Translations under genes and position numbers: made by a program
Shown: in pieces, positions 63,699-64,000 of the stretch
Position numbering within the stretch: the first letter of the stretch is position 1
How the letters are laid out: every line of letters starts with the position of its first letter
The notes under the pieces: model-generated
The model's database searches: none
Told to the model about the DNA's origin: nothing
The model's input: the letters and a program-made list of their open reading frames with translations, nothing else
NCBI GenBank assembly: GCA_024235715.1
Contig: JACKLW010000014.1
Location: forward strand, 1-64,000
DNA from: Accumulibacter sp.
Lineage (GTDB): Bacteria > Pseudomonadota > Gammaproteobacteria > Burkholderiales > Rhodocyclaceae
Length of the DNA: 64,000 nucleotides
Direction: 5' to 3'

Positions 63699-64000
63699 AT
63701 GCAAACCAATCTTGCCGATTTCATCAAGGACACGCCAGCCGGGCGCGAGGCCGACGCGATTCTGCGTACCTGTGTGCATTGCGGTTTCTGCACCGCCACC
63801 TGCCCGACTTTCCAGCTGCTGGGTGACGAACTCGACGGGCCGCGCGGGCGCATCTATCTGATCAAGGAGATGCTCGAAGGGCACACGGTCACTGCCACGA
63901 CGCAGTTGCATCTCGATCGCTGCCTGAGTTGCCGCGCCTGCGAAACGACCTGCCCGTCAGGGGTGCGCTACCACCGGCTGCTCGAAATCGGCCGCGAAGT
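63699..64000 (+). CDS. glcF: Glycolate oxidase iron-sulfur subunit GlcF (3' truncated)
   Basis: About the first 100 residues of GlcF are present; the gene runs off the window. Two ferredoxin-type 4Fe-4S motifs are visible, CVHCGFCTATCPTFQLLGDE and CLSCRACETTCPSGVRY. The remainder (about 300 residues with CCG repeats that deliver electrons to quinone) is expected beyond base 64000. Confidence 0.93.
   Translation, partial: MQTNLADFIKDTPAGREADAILRTCVHCGFCTATCPTFQLLGDELDGPRGRIYLIKEMLEGHTVTATTQLHLDRCLSCRACETTCPSGVRYHRLLEIGRE

Noticed and set aside
1-64000. CRISPR arrays, tRNA or rRNA genes, insertion sequences, prophage
   Set aside because: I found no regularly spaced repeats, cloverleaf sequences, transposase or phage structural genes; a covariance-model scan for tRNAs would settle the RNA part.

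Overview
This 64 kb window is a dense, high-GC bacterial chromosome segment with short gaps and many ATGA-type gene overlaps. Gene content points to a betaproteobacterium, probably of the Rhodocyclales: an rnfABCDGE-nth block, rimP-nusA-infB-rbfA-truB, scpA-scpB-rluB, glcDEF and DUF1841. The phosphate-transport genes together with a polyhydroxybutyrate depolymerase fit a polyphosphate/PHB-accumulating lineage such as Candidatus Accumulibacter, but that is inference from gene content only. I saw no rRNA, tRNA, CRISPR array or intact insertion sequence.

Layout. 1-3937: end of an MscS-type channel, a PAS-PAS histidine kinase whose phospho-acceptor His is replaced by Gln, a truncated hemoglobin and a NavBac-type sodium channel. 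4159-10895: a complete four-gene Wadjet (JetABCD, type I-like) anti-plasmid system, followed by a frameshifted VapC-like toxin relic. 11480-16134: Na/Pi cotransporter, an unknown Cys-motif protein behind a palindromic promoter, RdgC and a PHP-domain phosphoesterase. 16150-27419: housekeeping genes (YciO, M50 protease, TrpRS, ScpA/B, RluB, then RimP-NusA-IF2-RbfA-TruB behind a promoter and an attenuator-like hairpin). 27438-29635: tungstate ABC importer. 29770-33150: two c-di-GMP-related proteins. 33209-44258: PyrD, the Rnf complex, endonuclease III, FIST, DUF1841, MoxR and VWA proteins.

44259-50752: an AT-rich regulatory gap, then pstS-phoU-pstC-pstA-pstB1-pstB2. This is the most unusual part of the window. 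PhoU carries a C-terminal domain resembling a low-molecular-weight phosphatase without its catalytic Cys and Arg. The two PstB-like ATPases are degenerate in complementary ways: PstB1 lacks the Q-loop Gln and the switch His but keeps LSGGQ, while PstB2 has intact nucleotide-binding motifs but LSLEE in place of the signature. A heterodimer would have one consensus and one degenerate ATP site, as in asymmetric ABC exporters.

50988-64000: Kbp-like LysM protein, GlsB-family membrane protein, secreted PHB depolymerase, YbdL-like aminotransferase, large M16 peptidase, a small unknown protein, a SulP transporter, and a FadR-family regulator with a perfect TTGTCAGACAA operator ahead of glcDEF (glycolate oxidase), which runs off the window end.
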